Shown: one piece after another, positions 8,140 through 16,382 of the stretch
Position numbering within the stretch: the first letter of the stretch is position 1
Layout of the letters: each line of letters begins with the position of its first letter
Notes under the pieces: model-generated
The model's database searches: none
Told to the model about the DNA's origin: nothing
What the model saw: only the letters and a program-made list of their open reading frames with translations
DNA from: Muribaculaceae bacterium
GTDB lineage: Bacteria > Bacteroidota > Bacteroidia > Bacteroidales > Muribaculaceae
Direction of reading: 5' to 3'
NCBI GenBank assembly: GCA_017621845.1
Contig: JAGASI010000021.1
Location: 56,705 to 120,704, forward strand
Length of the DNA: 64,000 nt
Program-made: the position numbers and the translations under genes

Positions 8140-8475
8140 CTACTCCAAATAGTAGCGGGTTCCGCTGGCGCGCATCGTTACGTGTCGCGGGAAGGCGTTC
8201 CGCTGTTTTATCTGGTCGAGCACATATTTTATATCTCTTGAATTAGTGAAGAATTTGCGGGCGTCGGCCATCTTGTCGTCCTTGTTGAATTTAACCAGGA
8301 CGATGTAGCGGTCTTCGCCGTATTTTGTCCGCTGTCCCTTTATGTAGTCGCACAGCCAGAAGCTCCGGTTAATGAGCTGTTGCTGGGTCGTCTCCGGGCA
8401 GTTGAAGTGCTTGTTAGCCTCGTCGGGTGCTATGTTGAGGAAGGCCAGCGAGCCGTCGTCTTGTTTGTTGTTCAT
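8140..8475 (-). CDS. Unknown 111-aa protein at the DGR accessory (Avd) position
   Basis: It lies between the target gene and TR, where Avd or another accessory protein stands in known DGRs, with its stop codon 26 bp before TR. The sequence is not Avd-like. It has an alternating alpha/beta pattern with RYIVLVKFNKDDK, KYVLDQIKQRNAFP and a basic end VTMRASGTRYYLE. It might be a nucleic-acid-binding cofactor for target-primed reverse transcription. That is inference from position only; a small tail protein is the alternative. Confidence 0.6.
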   Translation of the reverse strand: MNNKQDDGSLAFLNIAPDEANKHFNCPETTQQQLINRSFWLCDYIKGQRTKYGEDRYIVLVKFNKDDKMADARKFFTNSRDIKYVLDQIKQRNAFPRHVTMRASGTRYYLE

Positions 8476-8510
8476 CTTCGGTATTATTGAGGTGGTTTGG
8501 TTTGGATTGA

Positions 8511-8542
8511 CCTCGGGCGCCTTAAATCGGGGGCGCCCGAGG
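8511..8542 (-). repeat. GC-rich hairpin downstream of DGR variable repeat
   Basis: A perfect 11-bp stem (CCTCGGGCGCC/GGCGCCCGAGG, 10-nt loop) begins 21 bp after the target stop codon and about 48 bp after the end of the variable repeat. In known DGRs a GC-rich hairpin or cruciform just beyond the IMH sequence raises retrohoming. It could also work as a terminator, but no T-run follows on the minus strand (TCAATCC). Confidence 0.6.
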
Positions 8543-8563
8543 CGTTAATCGTGGCGGCGCGGT

Positions 8564-9913
8564 TTACGCTGCTTCGGGGATAAAGCAAAGCCGGGAGCCG
8601 AAGTACGCAGTCGTAAGCGAGGGGGCGCGATCCGAAGCCGCAGACGCGAGGCCGGCACCCGTGCCGTGATTCGCAGACCCGCCAAAGAGCACGCCCCTAA
8701 GAGCTTCGCCGGTGGCTGGTATGTTGGTATAGAAGTAGTCGCAGAAGTGGGCATTAGCGCTCGCGCCGGCTCCTACGGCGGTCGGCATGTTCTCGCCGTA
8801 TTCTCCTACCATCATCGTCTTAACGTAGCCTTCTACCCTGGGGAGGTCGCCTCGCTCCTGGTAGTTGGCCAGGTCTGCGGCGGCGCTTCCAAAGAGCGCC
8901 GGGTCGTCGCAGGTGTAGAAGATAGAGCGGCCGCCGGCCTCGTTGCTCTGAATTAGGCAGAGGCAGCCGTCCGTCCAGCTCCAAATGTGGCCGAAGGGGT
9001 TTTCTATGCCGCGGTAGCTGGGTACCTTGACGACGGTAGTAACGCCGGGGTCGTATTCGTCGGGCATGGTAAACTCGACGACGCCGGTAGCGTTGCCCAG
9101 GCTGTTGGTTGTGCCGCAGGGGATAAAGGGATAGTAGCCGTTTAGGGTGTTCCACTTAGCCGCAGCGAGCGTAGTGACGCCGGCGCTGAGGCCTCCCTGC
9201 TTGTAGCCGTTTGCGTCCGGCTGGGGGTTAAATTCGGCCTGGCAGTTGCGGGTGGCGTATTCGATGACAAAGAGCCAGTAGGTGGTTCGCTGGGCTTCGT
9301 AGAGGTCGCAGTTCCAGCCGGCGCCGTTAAGCCCTGCGGCGCCTCGGTTGCGGGCGTAGGCTCGGAAGTTGGTTAACGACGTGACGGTAGCCGGAAGGCC
9401 GAGAAGGCTCCTATAGGTACCGTCCCAGGCGGCGTTGTTATTGCCGCCTCTGAAGCTGGCCGTAGTGTTGCAGACTGCGGCCAGCTTCGGGGTGGCTGCT
9501 ACGGTTCGGTCGATGGTGGCCTCGACGGCGCTACGGTAGCACTTTCGTACCTTGTGGAAGCCGGGCAGCGGATACTCGCTAATTAGCGAGCTGTAGTTGT
9601 TGCCATCAAACTCAAATTTTGCGTAGTGATCCGGAAGCTCTACCATATACATGCCATCGGTGCCGTCTAGCTTGGCTGCGGCTCCGGTGTCCTTCTTGGT
9701 GCTGTCGGTCGGGTGCAGGTAATAGTTTACGTCGCCGTTATCTTTAAGAATACAGCGGCGCATGCGGCTCTGGATTGGCAGGCTCGTATGAAGTTCGGGG
9801 CGCCCTACTCGCTCTACTGTCGGGTCTGCTACGGCGAGGTTAATCTTGACGCCATAGTAATAATCGTAGGGGAAAACGGGCTTAGTGTTGCCCGCGGCGA
9901 TAATAAGTCCCAT
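8564..9913 (-). CDS. DGR-diversified receptor-binding protein (C-type-lectin-like end)
   Basis: 449 aa. Residues of about 406-441 are encoded by the variable repeat: G-V-L-F-G-G-S-A-N-H-G onward to F-G-S-R. Residues at template Asn/Thr/Ile codons differ (N to S, H, G, A, D, R, L, T, Y and I to F). The preceding part has Trp/Gly-rich segments such as GIENPFGHIWSWTDG and YYPFIPCGTTNSLG, typical of the C-type-lectin-like (formylglycine-generating-enzyme-like) fold of DGR targets. The end RLCFIPEAA is the closing strand of that fold. It probably sits at the tail tip and binds the host surface. It follows a small 86-aa gene in an operon with its own promoter. Confidence 0.95.
   Translation of the reverse strand: MGLIIAAGNTKPVFPYDYYYGVKINLAVADPTVERVGRPELHTSLPIQSRMRRCILKDNGDVNYYLHPTDSTKKDTGAAAKLDGTDGMYMVELPDHYAKFEFDGNNYSSLISEYPLPGFHKVRKCYRSAVEATIDRTVAATPKLAAVCNTTASFRGGNNNAAWDGTYRSLLGLPATVTSLTNFRAYARNRGAAGLNGAGWNCDLYEAQRTTYWLFVIEYATRNCQAEFNPQPDANGYKQGGLSAGVTTLAAAKWNTLNGYYPFIPCGTTNSLGNATGVVEFTMPDEYDPGVTTVVKVPSYRGIENPFGHIWSWTDGCLCLIQSNEAGGRSIFYTCDDPALFGSAAADLANYQERGDLPRVEGYVKTMMVGEYGENMPTAVGAGASANAHFCDYFYTNIPATGEALRGVLFGGSANHGTGAGLASAASDRAPSLTTAYFGSRLCFIPEAA
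8591..8697 (-). repeat. DGR variable repeat (VR)
   Basis: 107 nt at the 3' end of the target gene, aligned without gaps to the TR at 8007-8113. There are 18 mismatches, each at a T of the plus-strand template (A on the coding strand), giving A to C, G or T. The non-mutated ends are GGGGCGTGCTCTTTGGCGGG on the 5' side and GGCTCCCGG on the 3' side, the latter being the IMH-like end. Confidence 0.97.
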
Positions 9914-9928
9914 ATTATACTGGTGTTA

Positions 9929-10189
9929 TTAGTTGCCCCAGAGCAGCCCGGGGGCGCTGCTGGGTTTAATCTCGTTAATTATCTCGGGGTTCCATCCGGT
10001 CTCGAAGCGGGTGGTAACGTATTGCCCCCGGGGCATTCCCCAGAGGTTGACTTCTAAGAAGCAGGCGGCCTCGCCGTCGTTCTTGAGGTTGAAGGGACGC
10101 CCCAGGCTGAAGGGCTGGCCGTTCTTGAAGGTAACGGCGCCCATCTCGCTGATCTGCGCGCTTACTGTGTCGCCTTGTCTATTGAGCAT
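9929..10189 (-). CDS. Small protein preceding the DGR target
   Basis: 86 aa, first gene of the DGR/lysis operon, 15 bp upstream of the target gene. Beta-rich, with FLEVNLWGMPRGQYVTTRFETGWNPEIINEI. The pattern (short beta protein, then DGR adhesin) suggests a tail-tip adaptor or a chaperone for the adhesin. Family not recognised. Its promoter with the 15-bp palindrome lies directly upstream. Confidence 0.65.
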   Translation of the reverse strand: MLNRQGDTVSAQISEMGAVTFKNGQPFSLGRPFNLKNDGEAACFLEVNLWGMPRGQYVTTRFETGWNPEIINEIKPSSAPGLLWGN

Positions 10190-10205
10190 GGTCGTTAGTT
10201 TGTTT

Positions 10206-10239
10206 GCAAATATAGTTAATTAATGTACTATGATAGTAC
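10206..10239 (-). promoter_or_regulatory. Late promoter with 15-bp palindrome (site 1)
   Basis: Minus-strand -7 TATATTTGC (10206-10214) with the perfect 7-1-7 palindrome GTACTATGATAGTAC (10225-10239) 10 bp upstream, covering where a -33 box would be. The -33 consensus is absent, so an activator on the palindrome is likely. The same palindrome and 10-bp gap occur at 35985-36018. The transcript would carry the 86-aa gene, DGR target, DGR and lysis genes. Confidence 0.7.
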
Positions 10240-10308
10240 GTTGTCAAAAACTCGCTCATAACTTTTGCCGTGGCCGTGTCGCGGCGCCAGGTATGAAGCG
10301 AAGGAAGG

Positions 10309-10334
10309 AGCCCCGGCGCCGTGTTGCCGGGGCT
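10309..10334 (-). terminator. Hairpin terminator after tail-tip gene
   Basis: A 9-bp GC stem (AGCCCCGGC/GCCGGGGCT, 8-nt loop) starts 6 bp beyond the stop codon of the 1441-aa tail gene and is followed on the minus strand by CCTTCCTTC. It is a likely terminator that separates tail transcripts from the DGR operon. Confidence 0.55.
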
Positions 10335-10339
10335 TGGCC

Positions 10340-13300
10340 TTATGTCTTAATCTTTACCCATTTGCCGTTAACAAGCGTCTGGGCGCCTCCGGAGTCGACC
10401 TTTAGACCGTAGTTGCCCCAGCGGGTCTCGAAGCCCTGGGAGGCTGAATAAAATAGATATTTGTCGGCGGCGTGCATTGTTAAAATGCCGTCTTTGGCGA
10501 TGGTCGTTATATTGGTGCTTTGGGCGGCTGTCTCTATCCAGATGCCGCCTCCTATCCAAAATTCGACGTCTCCAAACCAGTACTCTCCGCTAAATTCGAC
10601 GTAGGTAGTAACATGTACTTCGTAATTTCCGGGGCTGAGGCTGTCAAAGTCTACATCATAACTCTGTTCCTCAATTTCCCAGGAGCCGATTTTGGTTCTT
10701 GCCGTGCCTACTACTCGATATAACGTAGCCGTTCCTTTGGCGGTTACGGTTCCGGCGCTGGCGTTGCTGGTTCTATAGCCGGCGTCCCAGCGCCCAAACG
10801 TTACGGTTCTGGCGGTCTGGCTGAGGCTAAATTTGACGACCGCGGTGACATGGGCATTATCGGTATAGTTACCGTCGTCGCGGTTCGTGGATATTTCGCG
10901 GCCGCTGCCTATGACGTTGGCCGTATAGTAGCCGCCGGCGTCCTCCGGCCATGACGCCTCGCCATCCGAAGAAGATAGCGAGAAGGAGATGCCTACTCGG
11001 GAAAAAGCCGTATTAACGGAGGGAAGGGTGCCGACGCCTATTCTAACGCGCTCTACTCCGTTGTCGTCGAGGCCTGCCAGGTCGTTGCCCATAATTACCA
11101 GGCGGCCTATCCTGCCGGCGTTGGCGTTGACGGTTCCGGTAAATGAGCCGTCGGTCGCCGTAACCTTGCCTTCTATCTCGGCGTTTGTGGCATATACTTT
11201 GCCGTTCTGAAGCACTCTAAACGGCGCGGTTCGCCGGTTGCTTTCGCTGGCTCCAGCCCATATTCTTACCTTTTCTTCTTCGGGCGTGCTGGCCGTTTCC
11301 TTGAAGGTCTTGCCGTAGCCTCCGGTTATGCCGGCGACGATTGAGCCGGTGTGCTCGTTGGCCAGCTGGACTGTGCCGGCTGTTACTATTCCGCCGTCGA
11401 TTGCGGTCTGGGTACAGTCGTAGTAGGTGGCTTCTACCCAGTCGTTAGTGTTGAAGCTGCCTTTTGTTGTATTGTCTTTAATGCAGCGCCAGAGGCCGCC
11501 GCTTGCTTTGCCGGTGCTGTCTATACCTTTGAGCCATAGGTCGCCGACGTAGTAAGGCGCTTTAGGCTCTGTTACAAAAACAGTGCGCTTGCCGTCGGCC
11601 GTGTCCTGGGCGGCTGCTGCGGCTGCTGCGGCTGCTATCGCGTCAGCGTTCTCTATTTTAAGCCAGTAATAAGTGGCATTGTTGGCGTCTATTTTACCTA
11701 CAGCGGTGCTTGGTATAATAGGCTTTGTCCATCCCGAAGCGGAGTTAAGCCAGGCGGCCTTTACAAATCGGTAGAGATTTTTAGTGCTGACGTTATACCA
11801 TTGGTCTCCTATGTGGCGGTCGTAGTCGGTTTCGTCCCAGTTGTTGGCCGGGTTGGCCGACGTGTAGAAGCATTCTATTTTGCCGTCTACCTGGTTAAGA
11901 AGGTCGGCCATGTCGGAGGCATACTGGTTCAAAATAAAATCGTGTAGCCCGCTGTCGTCGGTGTATTTGCTGGCCTTCTCCCAGTCGCTTGTGGCGAAGT
12001 TGGGCACGGCGTCCGCGGCTCGTCCGGTCTTGCATACCATGATGTCGCCGGTCGTGCCTTGTACCCATAAATCTCCCGGATCGTAGGGGGCGTAGGGTGT
12101 TACGTAGAAGATTCGCGCCTTGTCGTCGGCGGCGTTCATCGCGTCCTGGGCTAACTGTAGGGCTTTGGCCAGCTCGGTGTCCTGAAGCTCGCGCCAGAAG
12201 TATCGGTAGCCGGGCACAGCGCCGGGGCGCGGGATTACTCGCCCCTTGACGTAGCGCCATACTTTGCCGCTCTCGGTGTTATAGTAGAGGTCGCCGGCGT
12301 GCTTCTCTTTGTCCTCGTTGGTCGTCCAGGTGCTGGCCGGCTCGTTGGGGTCAGCCAGCGGGGCGTCCTGGTTCGGGCTTGGGTCTACGGTCTCAAAATA
12401 TTGCTCTATTACGCCGTCGAGCTGTCCCTGGATTCCTTCCAGGGTGCCTTGAAGGGTGCCGTTAATATAGTCTTCGATTTCCTGGGTCTTGCTCTCCAGG
12501 TCGGAGACTTCCTTAATAGTGCCGTCGGAGCTTCTGAAAAGAATACGGCCGGAAATAACGCCGGTATCGAGGTCGAAGTATGTAGCGCCGCCGCCGCTGC
12601 TCTCTATCCTGCCACATCTGATAAAGCGGCCGTTAATGGTGCTGGAGCCGTAGGTCAGCGAAATAAGGCGGGCGCGGTTGCCTCCGTGGTTGTCGGTGCT
12701 TATGCTGTTAAGTACGCCGACGAGGAAGTAATAATTAGCGGCCTCGGCCTCGCAGGGTATCGCCTGGGTATTTATAAGCCAGGAGCCGTTGCCTCCCTCG
12801 CGGGGGCAGCGGGCATAAATGTAATAGGGCTGGTTTGGGTTAAGGCCGCTGAAGGTTGTAGCGCCCATTACCCAGGGGCGGGTGTGCTCCGGGTCGATGC
12901 CGTAGTGTACCAGAAGGCCGTCGGAGAAGGCTATCGTATTGGGGTCGCCGTTATAGTTCGGTTGGATTGTTACGTTGTTGAGCGTGAATTGCGTAGACTT
13001 GGCGCCGACGCTTAACATCTGGGTCTCTATGCTCAGCGGCTTTATCTTCTCGCTATAGTAGTCGCCTTCGGGGTCAAAAACGAGGTTTAATAGCTCCTGC
13101 GTAGCCATCCAGCGGCGGCGGGCTTTGCTCGGATCCGTGAAGCCCGAGTTATAGCTGATAGCGTCCTGGATGTCTTGAATGTCGTTAATTACTTTTACTA
13201 TGCTGCTCTTTACTACGGTGTCGCTCAGCGTCAGCTCGTAGCTGTGCGGCCGCAGGAGGTCGCGGGTAATAGCTGTTATTCTTACTTCCTTGTCTACGCC

Positions 13301-14665
13301 GATTTCTTTGTCGACGATGTGGATATAGTCGCCGACGTGTAAAAATTCGGTCTCTACCTCCTTGCCCCATATCGACGCAAAGAAGCCTTCGGTTAAGCCT
13401 AATTTATAGCTAACTTGGGGCTGGGTCATTGGCGGGAAGTCGGCGCGCGCGGCGGCCTCCAGGCGCCCCTGGGCTTGCCTTACGTAGCTGTCGGGGAGCT
13501 GGATATCGGTAATAATATACTTGTCGCCGACGGCGAAGGTAAAGGCGTCTTGCTCGTCGTTGGGGAAGATGAGGCCGTTTTCGTCCGTGAAGCGGTTTAT
13601 TACAAAGGTCTTTGTACCGTGGTCGTAACTGTGCAGCTCAAATTCGTAGCCGGCCAGGTTGCCGGTCTGGAATTTAATTTTAGCGCTGGTTCCGTCTATC
13701 AGATACTTTGTGCTTCCGTCGGCGGCCTTCTCGTTGAGGTCGAACATCGGCAGGTTCTCGGGGTCGTCCGGGTCGCCGCTGGTGTCGATGAAGGTTATGC
13801 GGTCGGCGCCCAGGGCTGTAATAACGCCTACGCGCTCGGCCTTGATGTCCGGGTAGTTCTTTTCGCCCTCCTTCACTCCGTAGGCGTCTATAGAGTCTTT
13901 GTCCTCCAGGTATGAAGTTAAGCGGCTGGTATCGGCCAGGCAGAGCTTGGTGTGGCCGTAGTTGCGCGGGAGGTTCTCCTGGCTTCCGTAGACGTAAAGC
14001 CGGTTAGTTATCCCGGCGTTGTTGACGTTGGCGCGGCTTAGCTTATAGAGGCCTTTGCCGCGGCCATACTGAAGCGTAAAGGGGTGCGTTACTCCGGCCT
14101 TCTTCTTGACGTGTACCAGGCCGCCGTTGCCCTGGGCGGTCAGTTCAAACTCGACGCCGAAAAGCGAGCAAAGGTCTTGAAGCATGGCCAGTGCGTTCTT
14201 TTCGCTGGTCGTGATGTTCTGGTAGTTGTCGGGGTCGTAGGCGTCTGCGTCGACTATGACGCGCCAGCCCTGGTGTATGCGGTTAATGTTCCATTCGAGG
14301 ATCTCCAGGTGGCGCTGAAGGTTCGCGTAGTAGGTTTCGCCGTAGGCGTCTTCGGGCAGGTGATAGTGAACATCTATTAAATCGTACTGTAGCCCCTCCA
14401 GGGTCAGCTCGTAGCTATAGACGCGCTCGCCGTTCTTGGTTGGCTGCGGGAGCTGGTTGAAGGTGTAGCGCTTGCCGAAGATCCGGATATTGTCGCCGAT
14501 GGATATATCCAGGGGGCGGGCGCTCTCGACGGTTACGGTAATAGTGTCGTCGGCCAGGAGGCTGGTCTTCTGGCTGGCTCGACTGACGCCGCTAACGGCG
14601 GCGCGGGATAGGAGGTTAAATTTCCTCTCTCCGCGTCGGTCGTAAATTGTTAAATCATGTCCCAT
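10340..14665 (-). CDS. Large tail tip / host-specificity protein (Tal-like)
   Basis: 1441 aa. Residues 1-480 resemble gp27/Tal hub proteins: LTIYDRRGERKFNL, a beta-barrel-type segment, EKNALAMLQDLCSLFGVEFEL and HVGDYIHIVDKEIGVDKEVRITAI. The middle has a coiled-coil collar and two copies of a module pairing (H)-x-G-D-x-x-Y-N-x-x-(T/S) with P-x-A-P-Y-x-x-G-D-L-W (near residues 790/860 and 960/1040). The C-terminus has an EGKVTATDGSFTGTVNA repeat and a beta-sandwich-like region. It should close the tail and contact the host. Its stop is followed by a terminator; its start overlaps the distal tail gene by 16 nt. Confidence 0.85.
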   Translation of the reverse strand: MGHDLTIYDRRGERKFNLLSRAAVSGVSRASQKTSLLADDTITVTVESARPLDISIGDNIRIFGKRYTFNQLPQPTKNGERVYSYELTLEGLQYDLIDVHYHLPEDAYGETYYANLQRHLEILEWNINRIHQGWRVIVDADAYDPDNYQNITTSEKNALAMLQDLCSLFGVEFELTAQGNGGLVHVKKKAGVTHPFTLQYGRGKGLYKLSRANVNNAGITNRLYVYGSQENLPRNYGHTKLCLADTSRLTSYLEDKDSIDAYGVKEGEKNYPDIKAERVGVITALGADRITFIDTSGDPDDPENLPMFDLNEKAADGSTKYLIDGTSAKIKFQTGNLAGYEFELHSYDHGTKTFVINRFTDENGLIFPNDEQDAFTFAVGDKYIITDIQLPDSYVRQAQGRLEAAARADFPPMTQPQVSYKLGLTEGFFASIWGKEVETEFLHVGDYIHIVDKEIGVDKEVRITAITRDLLRPHSYELTLSDTVVKSSIVKVINDIQDIQDAISYNSGFTDPSKARRRWMATQELLNLVFDPEGDYYSEKIKPLSIETQMLSVGAKSTQFTLNNVTIQPNYNGDPNTIAFSDGLLVHYGIDPEHTRPWVMGATTFSGLNPNQPYYIYARCPREGGNGSWLINTQAIPCEAEAANYYFLVGVLNSISTDNHGGNRARLISLTYGSSTINGRFIRCGRIESSGGGATYFDLDTGVISGRILFRSSDGTIKEVSDLESKTQEIEDYINGTLQGTLEGIQGQLDGVIEQYFETVDPSPNQDAPLADPNEPASTWTTNEDKEKHAGDLYYNTESGKVWRYVKGRVIPRPGAVPGYRYFWRELQDTELAKALQLAQDAMNAADDKARIFYVTPYAPYDPGDLWVQGTTGDIMVCKTGRAADAVPNFATSDWEKASKYTDDSGLHDFILNQYASDMADLLNQVDGKIECFYTSANPANNWDETDYDRHIGDQWYNVSTKNLYRFVKAAWLNSASGWTKPIIPSTAVGKIDANNATYYWLKIENADAIAAAAAAAAAQDTADGKRTVFVTEPKAPYYVGDLWLKGIDSTGKASGGLWRCIKDNTTKGSFNTNDWVEATYYDCTQTAIDGGIVTAGTVQLANEHTGSIVAGITGGYGKTFKETASTPEEEKVRIWAGASESNRRTAPFRVLQNGKVYATNAEIEGKVTATDGSFTGTVNANAGRIGRLVIMGNDLAGLDDNGVERVRIGVGTLPSVNTAFSRVGISFSLSSSDGEASWPEDAGGYYTANVIGSGREISTNRDDGNYTDNAHVTAVVKFSLSQTARTVTFGRWDAGYRTSNASAGTVTAKGTATLYRVVGTARTKIGSWEIEEQSYDVDFDSLSPGNYEVHVTTYVEFSGEYWFGDVEFWIGGGIWIETAAQSTNITTIAKDGILTMHAADKYLFYSASQGFETRWGNYGLKVDSGGAQTLVNGKWVKIKT

Positions 14666-15873
14666 ACGATGATGGCGTTGGTGGTAAACTCTTTAATTTT
14701 GTCGACTATGCCGGCGACGATTGGGTAATAGGTGCCGTCGGTCGTGTAGGTGTGTTTTACGGCGTTGGCTCCGGTGTAGTCGCCGTAGAGGTCTACGTCG
14801 GCGGTGCCGTCGCCCCAGTAGATTGTTACCATCTTGTCGCTCTTGAAGCCTACGGTAACTTCGGCCGTGGCTGCGCTGGAGCGCTGGTGGCGGAGCACTC
14901 GCTTAACTGGGTCGGGTTCTCGAAGTGTCAGAGTAAACGTGCCTATCATCTTGTCGTCGTGCCAGCGCTTGTCGTGCGCTATGCCGTCGGCGTTATAGAC
15001 TTCGTAAACCAGGGGCTTTGTCGGGTGGATGCTTATCATCAGCCGGGCGGTGCCGTTGGCCATAAAATGGCGCTGGAAGTCGAAGGCCTTTGTAGCGAAG
15101 TCGATTTTACCTTTGGCGCGCATCCAGCAGTTTAGCTTTATCGTGCGAGCTTCTACGCGCTTGTCGTCGAGGTCTACGATTTCGCCGTGGTAGTCCGGCC
15201 AGTCGACGCTTAACGGTGTCTTTAGCTTGGGAAGGTCGAGCACGCCTTCGGAGCTGCTTACGCGGATGTCGTAGTCCTTGAAGTTGACGCCGTTAATATA
15301 ATATTCCAGCTGTCTGACGTCGTTAAGGGTCTCGGCGATATCCTCGTCCGTGAGGGCTACGCCGTAAATTTTGGCTTCGTCGACGTCGGCGTAGGCCAGG
15401 CCGGTGCTATAGATGTCCTGAAGTATCGCCAGGCCGGTTAAGGCTCCGGGGAGGCTGAGGGTCTCGCGGTGCTGGGTGTCGGCGAAGATGTCTATAATGG
15501 TGCCGCGTTTGCGTATGGTGTAATAGCCCCAGGTATCGGGTAGCACGTCGAGCCAGGCGGCGCGGGATCCGTCCAGGGCGGCGGTATTGAAGAAGAAGCC
15601 GAGCCGGTTCTTGCCGGTTACGCCGTCCGGGTATGTCGCCGGCTTTATCCAGGCCAGGAGGGTAAAGTCGCCGTTAAGGTTCAGAAAGCTGTCTTCGATG
15701 GTGGCGCTGCCTGCTCCGTCGAAGTGTATGCAGTTGCCCTGGCGGCCGGCTATGAAGTCGGCGCCCTCTACTGTTGCGTCGTGGCGATCGCGAGCGTAGT
15801 CGTAGGCCTTCGGGGAGCCGCTGCTCTCGTCGAAGGGGAGATTTAATATTAAGTCGGTTTCGTTGGCTGCCAT
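14650..15873 (-). CDS. Distal tail (Dit-like) protein with LamG and PKD-like domains
   Basis: 407 aa in three parts. Residues 1-165 look like a LamG/concanavalin-like sandwich (LILNLPFDESSGS, GDFTLLAWIKPATYP, ILQDIYSTGLAYADVDEAKIY). Residues about 170-330 look like a siphovirus distal-tail core (DYDIRVSSSEGVLDLP, KAFDFQRHFMANG). The last 75 residues match a PKD/Ig-like repeat (IYWGDGTADVD, KHTYTTDGTYYPIVAG). Dit forms the ring between tail tube and tip. The added sugar-binding-like domains suggest contact with host or mucus glycans. Domain calls are from pattern only. Confidence 0.75.
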   Translation of the reverse strand: MAANETDLILNLPFDESSGSPKAYDYARDRHDATVEGADFIAGRQGNCIHFDGAGSATIEDSFLNLNGDFTLLAWIKPATYPDGVTGKNRLGFFFNTAALDGSRAAWLDVLPDTWGYYTIRKRGTIIDIFADTQHRETLSLPGALTGLAILQDIYSTGLAYADVDEAKIYGVALTDEDIAETLNDVRQLEYYINGVNFKDYDIRVSSSEGVLDLPKLKTPLSVDWPDYHGEIVDLDDKRVEARTIKLNCWMRAKGKIDFATKAFDFQRHFMANGTARLMISIHPTKPLVYEVYNADGIAHDKRWHDDKMIGTFTLTLREPDPVKRVLRHQRSSAATAEVTVGFKSDKMVTIYWGDGTADVDLYGDYTGANAVKHTYTTDGTYYPIVAGIVDKIKEFTTNAIIVWDMI

Positions 15874-15884
15874 TGCGGTAGGTG

Positions 15885-16379
15885 TTAAGGGTTAATTACT
15901 GTTACGTTGCCGTGGGTTACAATCTGGCCGCCGTGGTGGAAGATTTTAACCTGGGCGTATTCTGTTGCGGTTGCCTCGACTTGGGCGCCGTCCTCGACGG
16001 TAACGGAGACTATCGCGCGGCCGGAGGCTCTTACTTCTACGCCGCTGCCGTGAAGGGCGTAGACTTCGCCGACGCTGAAGCCGTCGAAGGTGGCCGGCAT
16101 TACTATCGCGTCGCGGGCTATAACGCGCTTTTTGTTCGCCGCCGGCCAGGTGCCCTCCCGGTTTACGAAAATGCCGAAGTGCGGGGCTATGTCGCTAAAC
16201 TCGTCGGCCAGGCGGTTGCTGGGGAAGTCGTGAAGGATTGAGAAGTCCAGCCCCTTGATGAAAAGCTGGAGAAGGTATTCGCGCGAAGGCGCCGTTAATA
16301 TCTTTCCGAGCCATTCCTTGCAAATTCCGGCCTTTTCTGCCTCGGCGGCGAGCTCTTTGCGTAGTTGCTTTAGTTCCAT
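15885..16379 (-). CDS. Tail protein with beta-helix-like C-terminus
   Basis: 164 aa, 3 bp downstream of the tape measure and 11 bp before the Dit-like gene. A helical N-terminus (residues 1-45, LRKELAAEAEKAGICKEWLGKIL) leads to a region of short regular beta strands (VYALHGSGVEVRASGRAIVSV, VTVEDGAQVEATATEYAQVKI) that resembles a small beta-solenoid. Commonly found next to tape measures in Bacteroides phages. Exact role unknown. Confidence 0.65.
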   Translation of the reverse strand: MELKQLRKELAAEAEKAGICKEWLGKILTAPSREYLLQLFIKGLDFSILHDFPSNRLADEFSDIAPHFGIFVNREGTWPAANKKRVIARDAIVMPATFDGFSVGEVYALHGSGVEVRASGRAIVSVTVEDGAQVEATATEYAQVKIFHHGGQIVTHGNVTVINP

Positions 16380-16382
16380 GCT

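Noticed and set aside
7856..8152. Open frame on the plus strand across the DGR template region
   Set aside because: It crosses the TR and is low-complexity (S/Y/R/H repeats arising from the AAT-rich template); no promoter or family resemblance.
8591..8697. Possibility of a second variable repeat elsewhere in the window
   Set aside because: I looked for CCCGCCAAAGAGCACGCCCC on both strands and found it only in TR and this VR; prophage 2 has no such repeat in view.
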